This document shows positions 18,295 to 27,966 of a DNA stretch of 64,000 bases, one piece after another. The notes under the pieces were generated by a model. The model did no database searches, had not been told where the DNA came from, and worked only from the letters and a program-made list of their open reading frames with translations. The translations under genes and the position numbers were made by a program. Each line of letters opens with the position of its first letter. Within the stretch, counting starts at the first letter, position 1. This stretch comes from Oligoflexia bacterium (lineage in GTDB: Bacteria > Bdellovibrionota_G > JANQFH01): NCBI GenBank assembly GCA_028277945.1, contig JANQFH010000049.1, positions 1 to 64,000 of the forward strand. Direction: 5' to 3'.

Positions 18295-19600
18295 CTTGGT
18301 TCGAGACAGTGTTCGGCTGTTTCGGATAACTCGCTGGAGTCAGAGATAAGCCAAACGTTTCTTGGAGAAACTTGGCGGCATTCTCAGGACCATTCCACTT
18401 TTGCAGCTGAGAGCGAAATTGGTGCACCCGTTGTCGGGATTTTGCGTCATGGAGTAGGCGGTCAATGGCTTCGAGCACTTTAGCCGCAGATAGCGTGCGT
18501 TTATTTAATCGTATCGCAAACCCCTTCCTTACGCAGGCGTCAAGGTTGGCCTGCTGTTCTGGATGCATCCCCACTCCCACAATGACAGTACCAGACAGGC
18601 AAGCGTTCATAACCGTATTTTGCCCGCCGTGAATGACGGATATGTCGGCAAGGGAGTTTACTCTATGGGCTGGCAGCAATCCGGTTACAATGACATTCGC
18701 TGGAACATTCACTTGCATTCCTTCCATATGTGACGCCACAGGGGCAATCACGTGGTAAGGTTTATCACGGAATCCTTCGATAATACGTTTGACGAGTCTC
18801 GGCTTGCCAGAGCTACCCATAGCAAAATAGACAACCGGCATATCCCGCCGAAGATCACAGATCCGTTGCGGAATTGGCAAATCTAATCTTGCCGGAAGCG
18901 GACCAATGTAATGCAGTTTGGAGCGAAGTTTGGGCAAACCAACCCACTCTGGAATATCTGCAAGTAAGATGTGGTCACCCTCTATGAGGTCAATAAAGTT
19001 GGTGAATTTTTCTAGTCCGTACTTTATCCCAACAACGTTATAGGCACGAATCGGGGCAGCAAGATTAAGCACCAGTCTGCTAATCCATTTGTTCATCCGC
19101 TCTTCATTGTTGCCAAATAACCACCGGACAAAAAAGAAATTCGTTCGATCCGGCCAAGATTGCAGTCCGGCTTCGTAGTATTCCCTAATCGTCGTGGAAT
19201 GGAGAACATTGACAAAAGGAATACGCGCCACGCGCGCCGAAATAGTCACGCTTAGACACCAGCCGGTCAATACAGCCGCGGGCTTGATCTCTTCATATAG
19301 AGCGATTTCATTGGGGACACGAGCAAGGAGTTCTTCCTCCGTCAGATAGGCAATGGTATTAAGCGTCTCGCCACTCAGGGTTCGTCGCAATTTCGCAAGT
19401 CTGCTGGTTGATAGGCGTGGCTCGATTTTCCTCAAGGGAAAATTTTCCTTTTCAATGAGCTTTTCAAATTTACCGCCGTAACTCATAAACATCACGTTGA
19501 AATACGTGCGGACGGCTTTTGCGATCTCCAGCATACGACTTGTTTCCGCCAGATTGTAGCCAGCGACTGCAAAAAGAAGTGTATCTCTGTAAATGCTCAT
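18284..19600 (-). CDS. UGT-type glycosyltransferase (GT1 family, GT-B fold)
   Basis: 438 residues. The N-terminal domain has AGYNLAETSRMLEIAKAVR, the donor-side turn typical of MurG/UGT proteins. The C-terminal domain has VVYFAMGSSGKPRLVKRIIEG, NVIVTGLLPAHRVNSLADISV, IHGGQNTVMNACLSGTVIVG and MHPEQQANLDACVRKGFAIR. Together these form the UGT nucleotide-sugar signature. The acceptor could be a lipid or small molecule. No signal peptide. It is upstream of the copper oxidase and overlaps it, which is an unusual pairing. Confidence 0.85.
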   Translation of the reverse strand: MSIYRDTLLFAVAGYNLAETSRMLEIAKAVRTYFNVMFMSYGGKFEKLIEKENFPLRKIEPRLSTSRLAKLRRTLSGETLNTIAYLTEEELLARVPNEIALYEEIKPAAVLTGWCLSVTISARVARIPFVNVLHSTTIREYYEAGLQSWPDRTNFFFVRWLFGNNEERMNKWISRLVLNLAAPIRAYNVVGIKYGLEKFTNFIDLIEGDHILLADIPEWVGLPKLRSKLHYIGPLPARLDLPIPQRICDLRRDMPVVYFAMGSSGKPRLVKRIIEGFRDKPYHVIAPVASHMEGMQVNVPANVIVTGLLPAHRVNSLADISVIHGGQNTVMNACLSGTVIVGVGMHPEQQANLDACVRKGFAIRLNKRTLSAAKVLEAIDRLLHDAKSRQRVHQFRSQLQKWNGPENAAKFLQETFGLSLTPASYPKQPNTVSNQDAR

Positions 19601-19623
19601 TCCACGGAGACTATCAAAACAGG

Positions 19624-19866
19624 CTAGCCGACGATCCTTAGCGCCACATACGGCACAACAAAGAGCGCAAATATGGCGATCTTATAACCGGTCATTGCTG
19701 TGTAGTGAATGGCATCAAACCTCTCCACAGACAATGGAAACCACTTTGTATGCACGCGGTAAACCAGATCATGGGCAAAAATCAGGAATAAAAACCACCA
19801 CAGCAGTAGTCCTATATTGAGGATAAAACACCAAAGAAAGAAACTCTGAACGGTTTGAATTTCCAT
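19624..19866 (-). CDS. Small membrane protein, DUF6868-like
   Basis: 80 residues with two hydrophobic helices (FFLWCFILNIGLLLWWFLFLIF and YKIAIFALFVVPYVALRIVG, roughly residues 9-30 and 60-79). The connecting loop AHDLVYRVHTKWFPLSVERFDAIHY is the conserved centre of this family. A strong AGGAGG-type site lies about seven bases before the ATG. Function is unknown. The gene is probably upstream of the glycosyltransferase in one transcript (23 bases apart). Confidence 0.75.
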   Translation of the reverse strand: MEIQTVQSFFLWCFILNIGLLLWWFLFLIFAHDLVYRVHTKWFPLSVERFDAIHYTAMTGYKIAIFALFVVPYVALRIVG

Positions 19867-20059
19867 AGGCAGACCTCCTATAAGTTCATCTACCTTAGGA
19901 TGGTTACCTCAAATCAGACGCAAGTGCATTGATCCGTATCATTAATATATTTTACAAAAATTTCATAAAGTTACGTGATGCAAGAGATATCTCGACGGAA
20001 AGCTCCGAACAGCATAAAAGAGAACAAAAATCGAACCCCCAATATATATGGAGAATGCC

Positions 20060-20440
20060 ATGCCAGAAACATCCCATCGCAAAGAGAGTGCGTCTACTTT
20101 TTTGCGACTCTGCTCGGAAGGTAATGCAGAGGAAGCTTTCTCAAAATACGCCAAGCCGGAATTCAAGCATCACAACACAAGCTTCTCCGAAGATGCTGAA
20201 GGGCTAAAACTGGCCATCAAGGAAAATGCGTTGCGACATCCGCAAACTCAGTTTGAGGTAAAACAGGTGATTGAAGAGGGTGACACGGTTGTTGTCTTCT
20301 CTCATTTGCAAGAGAAACCTGATACGCCAGGCTACGCTATGGTTCACATCCTCCGGTTCGAAGGATCACAGGTCGCTGAGTTTTGGGACGTCATTCAAGC
20401 CATACCAGAGAGCTGTCCAAACAAATACGGGGCTTTTTAG
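20060..20440 (+). CDS. SnoaL-like/NTF2-like protein
   Basis: 126 residues from ATG at 20060, which has GGAGA eight bases upstream; an earlier ATG at 20048 overlaps that site. The fold signature is ASTFLRLCSEGNAEEAFSKYAKPEFKHHN, FEVKQVIEEGDTVVVFSHLQ and GSQVAEFWDVIQAIPE. It resembles the SnoaL polyketide cyclase subfamily, in which the histidine and aspartate in KHHN and FWDV line a pocket. The substrate is unknown. The 180 bases upstream hold no other gene. Confidence 0.8.
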   Translation: MPETSHRKESASTFLRLCSEGNAEEAFSKYAKPEFKHHNTSFSEDAEGLKLAIKENALRHPQTQFEVKQVIEEGDTVVVFSHLQEKPDTPGYAMVHILRFEGSQVAEFWDVIQAIPESCPNKYGAF

Positions 20441-20518
20441 CCGCTGGATTTAACCTTTTGATATTACAAGATCTTCTAATTCCTCGAAATCGATGAAAAC
20501 TTGTGCTTAAATCCGCCC

Positions 20519-22123
20519 ATGGATGTACTGACAACTCAAATCGATCCACAATCGCAAGCATTCCAGGAAAACCAAGCCATCTACCAAGATCTCATGCACA
20601 CCTTCCAAGGCCGTATGCAGCAGGTGAAACAGGGTGGTGGAGAAAAGGCCTTGGCACGACACCGCTCACGCAACAAAAAGACCGCCCGCGAAAGGGTCGA
20701 GGCGCTGTTCGATTCTGGCACACCCTTCTTAGAACTCTCACCGCTAGCAGCCTATGCGATGTACGATAACGCTGCGCCTGCTGCCGGCATGGTGACGGGC
20801 ATTGGCGTCGTCCATGGCCGTGAGGTGATGGTGGTGGCCAATGATGCCACGGTCAAAGGCGGCACCTATTTCCCCATCACCGTAAAAAAACACCTGCGCG
20901 CCCAGGAGATTGCCTTAGAAAACGCTCTACCCTGTGTCTACTTGGTCGACTCTGGCGGCGCTTACCTGCCGTTACAGGCCGAGGTCTTTCCCGATCGCGA
21001 TCACTTTGGCGCTATTTTTTATAACCAGGCCCGTATGTCTGCTAAAGGCATCCCCCAGATTGCCGCGGTCATGGGTTCTTGTACAGCAGGGGGGGCTTAT
21101 GTGCCGGCCATGAGTGATGAATCCGTGATCGTCAAGGGCAACGGTACGATTTTCTTGGGTGGACCTCCTCTTGTACAGGCGGCCACAGGTGAAGTCGTTG
21201 ATGCCGAGAGTTTAGGCGGTGCTGAGGTGCACACCCGAATTAGCGGTGTAGCCGATCACTTTGCTGAAGACGACGACCATGCTCTGCACATTGTGCGCAA
21301 CATCCTTGAAAACCTAAACCGTCCACCGCTCAGTGCCTCAACCTTAGCCAGTCGTTGTACGGAAAAAGAAGAACCGCTCTACGATGCCCAGGAAATCTAT
21401 GGAATCATTCCAGCCAACTCTAAGAAGAGCTTTGAAGTGCGCGAGATTATTGCTCGCCTCGTAGATGGCAGCCGCTTTCAGGAATTTAAACATGACTTTG
21501 GTACCACTTTAGTCTGCGGCTTTGCCAGACTGTGGGGATTTCCTGTTGGTATTGTCGCAAACAACGGTGTGCTCTTTAGCGAGAGCGCGCTGAAGGGAAC
21601 CCATTTTATTGATCTCTGTTGTCAACGAGAGATACCGCTAATCTTTTTACAGAACGTCACAGGATTTATGGTGGGCAAGCAATATGAGAACGAAGGCATT
21701 GCCAAACACGGTGCCAAGATGGTGATGGCAGTGAGCAATGCGCACGTTCCCAAACTGACGGTGGTCATCGGCGGTAGCTTTGGTGCTGGCAATTATGGCA
21801 TGTGTGGCCGCGCCTACCGCCCGCGTTTTCTTTTTATGTGGCCCAACGCGCGTATTAGTGTGATGGGTGGCGAACAGGCAGCCAATGTCTTGCTAACGGT
21901 AAAGTTAAATCAAGAAAAAATGAGCGACAGAGAGCAAAAGGAGTTTAAACGACCCATCTTGGATAAGTATGAACAAGAAGGGAGTCCCTATTACTCGAGC
22001 GCTCGGCTGTGGGACGATGGTATCATTGATCCGGTGCACACTCGCCACACCTTGGCCATGGCCTTGGGTGCCGCCACTAATAAAGCGCTTGAGAGACGTG
22101 CAGTGGGCGTCTACCGCATGTAG
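20519..22123 (+). CDS. liuB: Methylcrotonyl-CoA carboxylase carboxyltransferase (beta) subunit
   Basis: About 534 residues from ATG at 20519. Landmarks of the acyl-CoA carboxyltransferase fold are [65 protein letters not shown] and [16 protein letters not shown]. The [22 protein letters not shown] and [22 protein letters not shown] stretches match the methylcrotonyl type. It carboxylates 3-methylcrotonyl-CoA in leucine breakdown. It starts the operon with liuC, liuD, the BCCP and HMG-CoA lyase genes. Confidence 0.93.
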   Translation: MDVLTTQIDPQSQAFQENQAIYQDLMHTFQGRMQQVKQGGGEKALARHRSRNKKTARERVEALFDSGTPFLELSPLAAYAMYDNAAPAAGMVTGIGVVHGREVMVVANDATVKGGTYFPITVKKHLRAQEIALENALPCVYLVDSGGAYLPLQAEVFPDRDHFGAIFYNQARMSAKGIPQIAAVMGSCTAGGAYVPAMSDESVIVKGNGTIFLGGPPLVQAATGEVVDAESLGGAEVHTRISGVADHFAEDDDHALHIVRNILENLNRPPLSASTLASRCTEKEEPLYDAQEIYGIIPANSKKSFEVREIIARLVDGSRFQEFKHDFGTTLVCGFARLWGFPVGIVANNGVLFSESALKGTHFIDLCCQREIPLIFLQNVTGFMVGKQYENEGIAKHGAKMVMAVSNAHVPKLTVVIGGSFGAGNYGMCGRAYRPRFLFMWPNARISVMGGEQAANVLLTVKLNQEKMSDREQKEFKRPILDKYEQEGSPYYSSARLWDDGIIDPVHTRHTLAMALGAATNKALERRAVGVYRM

Positions 22124-22131
22124 GAGATTTT

Positions 22132-22911
22132 GTGACCGCCATCCTTACCAGCACTGCAGACCAAGTACTACGGGTTACCTTGAACCGTCCCAAGGTACAC
22201 AACGCTATAAATCCCGAGATGATCACAGAGCTCACTACACTCTTTTACGGTCTACGCGAAGAAAAAAACCTGCGGGCTGTCATACTAGCAGGCGAGGGAA
22301 AGAGCTTTTGTGCGGGTGCGGACCTTGGTTGGATGAAGGCATCCCTTAAAGACCCAGAACAAGCCTCGCGTGAGTCAAGCCAAAAACTGTCACAGATGTT
22401 TGAAGCTATTTACCAATGCCCTCTACCCACGCTAGCTCATGTACATGGCAACATCATGGGCGGTGGCTTAGGGCTCGTCGCTGTCTGCGACATTGTTACG
22501 GCAGAGTCCAGCAGCAAATTCTGTTTGAGCGAGGTCAAGTTGGGACTGGTTCCAGCAGTGATATCTATATATCTGCTGCAAAAGATCTCTCGCGGACAGG
22601 TAACGCCGCTGATGTTAACCGCTGAGAGTTTCTCGGCAGAAAAGGCGGCATCGCTAGGACTCATCAACCACTATGGCGACAAGCCTGCGTGCCACGCTTT
22701 TATAAAACAAAACTTGGCACAACTGCTCGACAATGGCCCAGAGGCCTTGCGTGCTAGCAAAGCGCTTCTACACGACTTGATTGACCTTAGCTGGGAGGAA
22801 GCGAGACAGCGCACCATTGAAGTCATCAGCACAGCGCGGCGCTCCACTGAGGGTCAAGAGGGTATGCAGGCGTTTTTTGCCAAACGCGATCCTTCCTGGA
22901 GAAAGAAGTAG
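22132..22911 (+). CDS. liuC: Methylglutaconyl-CoA hydratase / enoyl-CoA hydratase family
   Basis: 259 residues with a GTG start at 22132, eight bases after liuB. Crotonase signatures are LRAVILAGEGKSFCAGADLGWMK and HVHGNIMGGGLGLVAVCDIVTA, which carry the oxyanion-hole glycines; SEVKLGLVPAVISIYLL follows. In the liu operon the enzyme hydrates 3-methylglutaconyl-CoA to HMG-CoA. The operon position supports that assignment over other crotonases. The stop is directly followed by the ATG of the biotin carboxylase. Confidence 0.9.
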   Translation: MTAILTSTADQVLRVTLNRPKVHNAINPEMITELTTLFYGLREEKNLRAVILAGEGKSFCAGADLGWMKASLKDPEQASRESSQKLSQMFEAIYQCPLPTLAHVHGNIMGGGLGLVAVCDIVTAESSSKFCLSEVKLGLVPAVISIYLLQKISRGQVTPLMLTAESFSAEKAASLGLINHYGDKPACHAFIKQNLAQLLDNGPEALRASKALLHDLIDLSWEEARQRTIEVISTARRSTEGQEGMQAFFAKRDPSWRKK

Positions 22912-24381
22912 ATGCGGGTGGCCATTGCCAACCGAGGTGAGGTGGCGGTAAGGATTATCCGCGCTTGCCAAGAGCTTGGCTACCGTTCGATTCTACTTCA
23001 TAGCAAGGTCGATGAAACTTCCTTAGCCGCACGACTGGCCGATGAGTGCATTGCCATACCGGGTGCTACACCGCGCGAAAGCTATTTAGATGTCGAAGTC
23101 ATTGTTACGGCCGCCTGTCAGGCAAAGGCCAAATTTCTGCACCCTGGTTATGGTTTTTTGAGTGAAAACGCTGATCTCGCCGAAGCTGCCAAGAGAGCCA
23201 AGCTCCTTCTTGTTGGACCATCGGCTGCAGTGATAAAAAGACTTGGCGATAAAATCAAAGCGCGCAAAATTGCTCAAGCAGCCAATGTGCCAGTGATCCC
23301 AGCCTATGTGGGTAGCGCCACGGATGAAAAGAAGCTAGCGGCGGAAGCCAAGCAGATCGGCTTTCCCATAGTGATCAAAGCCGTGGCTGGAGGTGGCGGC
23401 AAGGGTATGCGCATTGTCCACAGCAAGGAGACCTTTGCCGATGAGCTGACTGCGGCCAAAAGAGAGGCTGAGGCAAGCTTTGCTGATGGCACGATTTATC
23501 TTGAAAAGTATCTTAAGCGACCTCGGCATATAGAAGTGCAGATCGCCGCGGATCAACAGGGTCAAGTGTTGCACTTCTTTGAGAGAGAATGTTCGATACA
23601 AAGAAGATTTCAAAAGATTGTTGAGGAATCACCCTCTCCTACACTGGGAAGAAGTAACCTTAGCGATAAGATAACCCAGGCGGCAGTGCGTGTCGCTAAA
23701 AAAGCAGGCTACCGTAATACCGGTACGGTAGAGTTTTTGATCGATGGCAGTGGCAACTTCTACTTCCTGGAGTTCAATACCCGGCTGCAAGTAGAACATG
23801 CTGTAACTGAAATGGTGTGTGGCATCGATCTGGTTAAACTGCAGTTTTATTTGGCTCAAGGGAAAAAGCTTCCCTGGAGACAAAAGGAAATTAAATCTCG
23901 CGGCCATGCACTCGAGGCAAGAGTTTACGCCGAAGACCCCACACAACAGTTTTTGCCAAGCACAGGTCCCTTTGCAGCGCTGGAATTAGCACTTGGACCA
24001 CACCGTCGCTTTGATTTTGGCTATGAACAGGGCGACAAAATGACCGAATACTTTGATGCCATGATTGGCAAGGTAGTCACCTGGGCACCAACTCGTGCAG
24101 AAAACTTATCGCGCATGTATGCTACCCTTTCCGAAACTATCGTCTTTGGCCTAGAAACCAATATTGAGTTCTTGAAGAGCATCATGCTCAACAAAACGTT
24201 CCGTCTCGGTAAAACAAGTACCCACTTCCTCACTGAGGAATATGCGAATGCCTTTTCTCCACCCAATCTAACCGAGGAACAACTAGAGTTTGCAAAAAAG
24301 GCTATGAGCCAAACCTCGTTATCAGGCTCTGGACGAAAGAGTTCATTGGCCTATCAGTCTCCCTGGCAAATGAGCTCCTAA
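22912..24381 (+). CDS. liuD: Biotin carboxylase subunit of methylcrotonyl-CoA carboxylase (no BCCP domain)
   Basis: 489 residues. The ATP-grasp biotin carboxylase motifs are complete: RVAIANRGEVAVRIIRAC, LHPGYGFLSENADLAEA, VIKAVAGGGGKGMRIV, ECSIQRRFQKIVEESP, GTVEFLIDGSGNFYFLEFN with TRLQVEHAVTEMV, and RGHALEARVYAEDP. The usual MCC alpha chain is about 660 residues with a BT linker domain and a C-terminal biotin domain. Here the chain stops after the biotin carboxylase, and the biotin carrier is a separate gene 13 bases downstream. It carboxylates biotin with bicarbonate and ATP. Confidence 0.92.
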   Translation: MRVAIANRGEVAVRIIRACQELGYRSILLHSKVDETSLAARLADECIAIPGATPRESYLDVEVIVTAACQAKAKFLHPGYGFLSENADLAEAAKRAKLLLVGPSAAVIKRLGDKIKARKIAQAANVPVIPAYVGSATDEKKLAAEAKQIGFPIVIKAVAGGGGKGMRIVHSKETFADELTAAKREAEASFADGTIYLEKYLKRPRHIEVQIAADQQGQVLHFFERECSIQRRFQKIVEESPSPTLGRSNLSDKITQAAVRVAKKAGYRNTGTVEFLIDGSGNFYFLEFNTRLQVEHAVTEMVCGIDLVKLQFYLAQGKKLPWRQKEIKSRGHALEARVYAEDPTQQFLPSTGPFAALELALGPHRRFDFGYEQGDKMTEYFDAMIGKVVTWAPTRAENLSRMYATLSETIVFGLETNIEFLKSIMLNKTFRLGKTSTHFLTEEYANAFSPPNLTEEQLEFAKKAMSQTSLSGSGRKSSLAYQSPWQMSS

Positions 24382-24394
24382 ACAGGGAACACTT

Positions 24395-24736
24395 ATGGGT
24401 CGGAAGAGGTTAAAGATTGGCGATACAGTGTGGCTGCACTGCGGCGGTCGCACCTACACAGTCATGGCTGGGGCCCAAGCGACAACAAGCACGTCGCAGA
24501 AACGCGGACAAATCGACAACTCACTGCGCTCGCCCATGCCGGGCATGGTGTTGGTGATGAAATGCAAAGAGGGAGACACAATAAAGAAGGGCATGACCCT
24601 CTGCGTTCTGGAAGCCATGAAAATGGAGTACACTATGTCCGCTCCCTATGACGGCCGTGTAGCGCAAGTCTATAAAAACACGGGCGAACGTGTTGCCCTA
24701 GGGGAAAAGATTCTCGAGGTTCAACATGGTGGCTGA
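24395..24736 (+). CDS. Biotin carboxyl carrier protein of methylcrotonyl-CoA carboxylase (separate chain)
   Basis: 113 residues. The biotinyl domain is PMPGMVLVMKCKEGDTIKKG, then CVLEAMKMEYTMSAPYDGRV; the Lys of EAMKME is biotinylated. The first 30 residues (RLKIGDTVWLHCGGRTYTV) resemble the end of the BT domain that joins carboxylase and carrier in fused MCC alpha chains. The gene therefore looks like the C-terminal part of such a chain made independent. Its 3' end overlaps the lyase start by 11 bases. Confidence 0.9.
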   Translation: MGRKRLKIGDTVWLHCGGRTYTVMAGAQATTSTSQKRGQIDNSLRSPMPGMVLVMKCKEGDTIKKGMTLCVLEAMKMEYTMSAPYDGRVAQVYKNTGERVALGEKILEVQHGG

Positions 24737-25619
24737 TACTACTGTAGTCAAAATTGTTGAGGTGGGGCCTCGTGACGGCTTGCAAAACGAAAAAACAAGC
24801 TTCACTCTGGAACAAAAGAAGACTTTTATTGAGCTGCTCGTTCAGGCAGGTCACCGCCACATAGAAGTGGGCGCCTTCGTCAATCCAAAGAAGGTGCCGC
24901 AGATGGCAGATACCAAAGCACTAGTACAGATGCTCAAGGTGCCTAAACAGGTACAGCTCTCGGCGCTGGTCCCCAATCAAAGGGGTTTCCAGGACGCCCT
25001 TGAGGTGAGGCTAAAACACATCGCCCTCTTTACGGCTGCCAGCGACAGCTTCAATAAAAAAAATGTCGGAGTCTCCATTGAAGAGTGTCTGCAGAGTTTT
25101 AGTGTCCTTACCCAACACGTTAAAGCAAATGGCATGAGTTTGCGTGCCTATGTATCTTGCGCCTTTGGCTGCCCTTTTGAAGGAATAGTGCCTCAAATGA
25201 AAGTCGTTGAGGTCAGTGAGAGACTTGTTAAATTAGGAGTCGATGAAATCAGCATTAGCGATACCATCGGTGTTGCCACCCCAGAGCAGGTAGAAACGCT
25301 TATGTCGCTTTTAGCGACCAAAATTCCTCTGGCAAAGATAGCGCTTCATTTTCACGATACCCATGGGAGAGCGTTAGAAAATGTCGTGGCTGGCTTCAAG
25401 CAGGGAGTGCGGGTTTTTGATGCCAGCTCCGGCGGCTTGGGCGGTTGCCCGTTTGCACCTGGAGCAGCTGGCAATTTGGCCACGGAAGATCTCGTAGATA
25501 GGTTGCAGGACATGTCATGCACTACGGGAATCGATCTGCAGGCGCAGATAGAAGCCAGCCGCTTCGTCGAAGAGATTCTCCACCGTAGACTCCCGAGCTC
25601 CTATCTACAAGATCATTAA
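24726..25619 (+). CDS. liuE: Hydroxymethylglutaryl-CoA lyase
   Basis: 297 residues. The signature VEVGPRDGLQNEKT opens the TIM barrel with the metal Asp. LSISDTIG-type motif (EISISDTIGVATPEQV), LHFHDTHGRALENV and GGLGGCPFAPGAAGNLATED with the catalytic Cys follow. The enzyme splits HMG-CoA into acetoacetate and acetyl-CoA, the last step of leucine degradation. The operon lacks isovaleryl-CoA dehydrogenase and the LiuR regulator in this window. Confidence 0.95.
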   Translation: MVADTTVVKIVEVGPRDGLQNEKTSFTLEQKKTFIELLVQAGHRHIEVGAFVNPKKVPQMADTKALVQMLKVPKQVQLSALVPNQRGFQDALEVRLKHIALFTAASDSFNKKNVGVSIEECLQSFSVLTQHVKANGMSLRAYVSCAFGCPFEGIVPQMKVVEVSERLVKLGVDEISISDTIGVATPEQVETLMSLLATKIPLAKIALHFHDTHGRALENVVAGFKQGVRVFDASSGGLGGCPFAPGAAGNLATEDLVDRLQDMSCTTGIDLQAQIEASRFVEEILHRRLPSSYLQDH

Positions 25620-25644
25620 ACGGTTTTTATCGGATCAGCCGCAA

Positions 25645-26265
25645 CTACTTACGGATATAGGTTAATTCCATCGACTTGAACTCTTTACCCTCTGGTGTTT
25701 TCGAGTACATGGTGTAGGTGTGCTTATCCTTGTTGTAGATCTTCCAGACGGAACGGAACCACTTGTTCTTTTCACCCGTCATCATGCAGCTGTAGCCACC
25801 TTCATCTTTAATGGTGCTTGTTTTTGGATCGTACTGTCCGGTGGAACTAAAGACTCCAGTAGACATACTGTCGAGCCAGAGAGAGACGTAGTGTTTCCTA
25901 ATCTTATCGTAGCCATGGTACCCTACACCGTGAAACGACTCACCAGCCCAATCACCCGTGAAGTGATTTTTAAGAAAGCGGCCGTCTAACGTCCACTTCA
26001 TTTCACTGGTACCAAAGGATGTTTCTGGTTGTGCGTCGGGCATCATCCATGACTTAGCAGCGACATTCCACTGACCTTCAAAGTTTTGTAGAACTTGATG
26101 CTCAACTCCGGGCGTACCCCGTTCCTTGATGATTGCCATTTGAGCCTGCATCTCTGGTGTCATTTTCATATCTTTAGATTTTTCCTTGTTGGCCTCAGCA
26201 TTGCTAGCAACGCATAGAACCACAAACACTCCAAGAGCAACTAGATTTGAGATTCTCTTAGGCAT
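25645..26265 (-). CDS. DUF1579 family secreted protein
   Basis: 206 residues with a signal peptide (NLVALGVFVVLCVASNAEA). The DUF1579 lipocalin-like fold is visible in FEGQWNVAAKSWMMPDAQPE, SEMKWTLDGRFLKNHFTGDW and the FHGVGYHGYDKIRKHYVSLW and DSMSTGVFSSTG stretches. The family often binds small molecules or has no known role. It is convergent with the liu operon, 25 bases away, and stands alone. Confidence 0.85.
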   Translation of the reverse strand: MPKRISNLVALGVFVVLCVASNAEANKEKSKDMKMTPEMQAQMAIIKERGTPGVEHQVLQNFEGQWNVAAKSWMMPDAQPETSFGTSEMKWTLDGRFLKNHFTGDWAGESFHGVGYHGYDKIRKHYVSLWLDSMSTGVFSSTGQYDPKTSTIKDEGGYSCMMTGEKNKWFRSVWKIYNKDKHTYTMYSKTPEGKEFKSMELTYIRK

Positions 26266-26382
26266 ATCTCTTTCTCCTAAATAGATTGATCCAAGACTTC
26301 AGTGGCTATCATAATTTGAGATTAGGCACAACGTTTCCACGGAGTTTTCCGGGTCCTGTGTATTTATTTGCTAGGATTCCGT

Positions 26383-27015
26383 TCAATCATCGGCAAACAT
26401 TTCTTGCACAATTTCCACGGTACCCGTATCTACGCTGTAGATGCCGCCAGCAAGCCCTATGCTTCCCTGCTCGTACAGATCACACAGGATGGAGCTATGT
26501 TGAACGATTGCATTCATACTGTGTAACACGTTCTCACACACGACTTTTTCAACGAGATCTGCTTTGGCAAGACGACTGCCATAGGTGCTCTGTACTTTTT
26601 CTATTGGGGGTTGCAGCTTCTTTAGGAGGCCAGAGAGATTTCCCATATCTACGGAATCGCAGGCGCCTATCACCGCACCACATTTTGTGTGACCGAGCAC
26701 TATGATCAACCTTGAGCCAATAACTTTACAGGCAAATTCCATACTACCAAGGATGTCTTCGTTGATAATATTGCCAGCAACCCGGAGACTGAAGATATCG
26801 CCCAGACCTTGATCGAAGACTAATTCCGGTGATGTGCGCGAATCCATGCAACTGAGGATGGTGGCGAAGGGAGTCTGTCCTTCTGAGGTCTGCTTTACCT
26901 GCTGCAGCAAATCACGATCACGTCTGCGATTACTAGTGAAGCGTCGATTGCCTTCCAGTAAAATGCACAGCGTCTTCCTGGGTGTGAGGTTTTGCAATGT
27001 CTCTGTAGAACGCAT
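26383..27015 (-). CDS. can: Beta-class carbonic anhydrase
   Basis: 210 residues. Zinc ligands are the Cys of LSCMDSRTSPELVFDQGLGD (CxDSR) and the His/Cys pair of VLGHTKCGAVIGAC (HxxC). The dyad Asp-Arg is in DSR. The remaining family stretch RVAGNIINEDILGSMEFA is intact. It interconverts CO2 and bicarbonate in the cytoplasm. It is the third gene after the Fur-family regulator and Dps and lies 29 bases downstream of dps, so it may share their regulation. Confidence 0.93.
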   Translation of the reverse strand: MRSTETLQNLTPRKTLCILLEGNRRFTSNRRRDRDLLQQVKQTSEGQTPFATILSCMDSRTSPELVFDQGLGDIFSLRVAGNIINEDILGSMEFACKVIGSRLIIVLGHTKCGAVIGACDSVDMGNLSGLLKKLQPPIEKVQSTYGSRLAKADLVEKVVCENVLHSMNAIVQHSSILCDLYEQGSIGLAGGIYSVDTGTVEIVQEMFADD

Positions 27016-27044
27016 GGTACTTTCTCGAGCTCTTGCCTGACTGT

Positions 27045-27515
27045 CTAATTGCCAAGAGAACTTCTTAACATCCAGGCCGTTTTTTCGTGCGTCTGCATTC
27101 TCTGCACCATAAGATCTAGGGTTGCATCATCATTCGCCTTTTCAGCTTTAGGTAACAGTGTTTTAGCAGTCTTGATCAGGGCTTCATGCCCTTCAACAAG
27201 CTGACGTACCATAGCTGTAGCCTCTGGAACTTCATTCTCTTCTGCGATGGAACTCAATCGAGTAAATGCTGAAAACGACCCGGGTGCAGGAAAACCCAAT
27301 GCCAAAATTCTTTCGGCAATCTCGTCAATTGCGGTTGCCATTTCTGTGTAATGTTCCTCAAACATGACATGCAGGGAATGAAAAGATGGGCCTTTTACGT
27401 TCCAGTGGAAATTCTGTGTCTTCAAATAGAGTGCATAGGTGTCTGCTAACAGACGTGATAATCCCTCAGCGATCTCCTTGCGGTCTTCGTATTTAATACC
27501 CGTATTGACTTCCAT
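27045..27515 (-). CDS. dps: Dps family ferritin-like DNA-protection protein
   Basis: 156 residues. The ferroxidase site is split between subunits: LKTQNFHWNVKGPSFHSLHVMF and EEHYTEMATAIDEIAERI. The chain is four-helical and of normal Dps length. It oxidises ferrous iron with peroxide and may bind DNA. It starts two bases after the stop of the Fur-family gene, so both are on one transcript; peroxide or iron control through the operator at 27967 is likely. Confidence 0.93.
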   Translation of the reverse strand: MEVNTGIKYEDRKEIAEGLSRLLADTYALYLKTQNFHWNVKGPSFHSLHVMFEEHYTEMATAIDEIAERILALGFPAPGSFSAFTRLSSIAEENEVPEATAMVRQLVEGHEALIKTAKTLLPKAEKANDDATLDLMVQRMQTHEKTAWMLRSSLGN

Positions 27516-27517
27516 GA

Positions 27518-27955
27518 TTATACTCCTTTCTTCTTTACTAACTTGCCTCTAAGTAAGACCTCTGCGTTTTTTACAATAAACCTCTGCTCATTCCTCAGCT
27601 TAATCTCTATGTCCTTTCCATCAATATCGATAATTTCACCCGTCGTCTCATCCAAGAAATGATAGTGGTCTGAGATATTGTCATCATAAACAGTCTTGGA
27701 GTCGTGAGGAAACCTAAACTCACGCAACAACCCCGCTTCAATGAGTGTATTGACGGTGTTATAGACCGTCGCACGGCTCATCTTAGGAAAATTCTTATCT
27801 GCCCACTGTTTGATATCATCAGCCGTTGGATGCTCGGCTTCACATAACACGTACTGACAAATAGCAATACGCTGTGCCGTTGGTTGGACCCCATGCCGCT
27901 CTAACCGACGACTGATCTCCTGCGGCGACAAACAGCGGTTTCGTGGTTCCGCCAT
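27518..27955 (-). CDS. Fur family regulator, PerR/Irr-like
   Basis: 145 residues. The winged-helix domain reads RLERHGVQPTAQRIAICQYV, HPTADDIKQWAD and MSRATVYNTVNTLIEAGLL. The metal site is DHYHFLDETTGEIIDID. The CxxC structural zinc pairs of Fur and classical PerR are absent, which is also the case in Irr-type proteins. It is likely to repress its own operon with dps and carbonic anhydrase through the palindrome directly upstream. Irr-like heme or metal sensing is possible; PerR-like peroxide sensing fits the neighbours. Confidence 0.85.
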   Translation of the reverse strand: MAEPRNRCLSPQEISRRLERHGVQPTAQRIAICQYVLCEAEHPTADDIKQWADKNFPKMSRATVYNTVNTLIEAGLLREFRFPHDSKTVYDDNISDHYHFLDETTGEIIDIDGKDIEIKLRNEQRFIVKNAEVLLRGKLVKKKGV

Positions 27956-27966
27956 ATTTTTAGATT

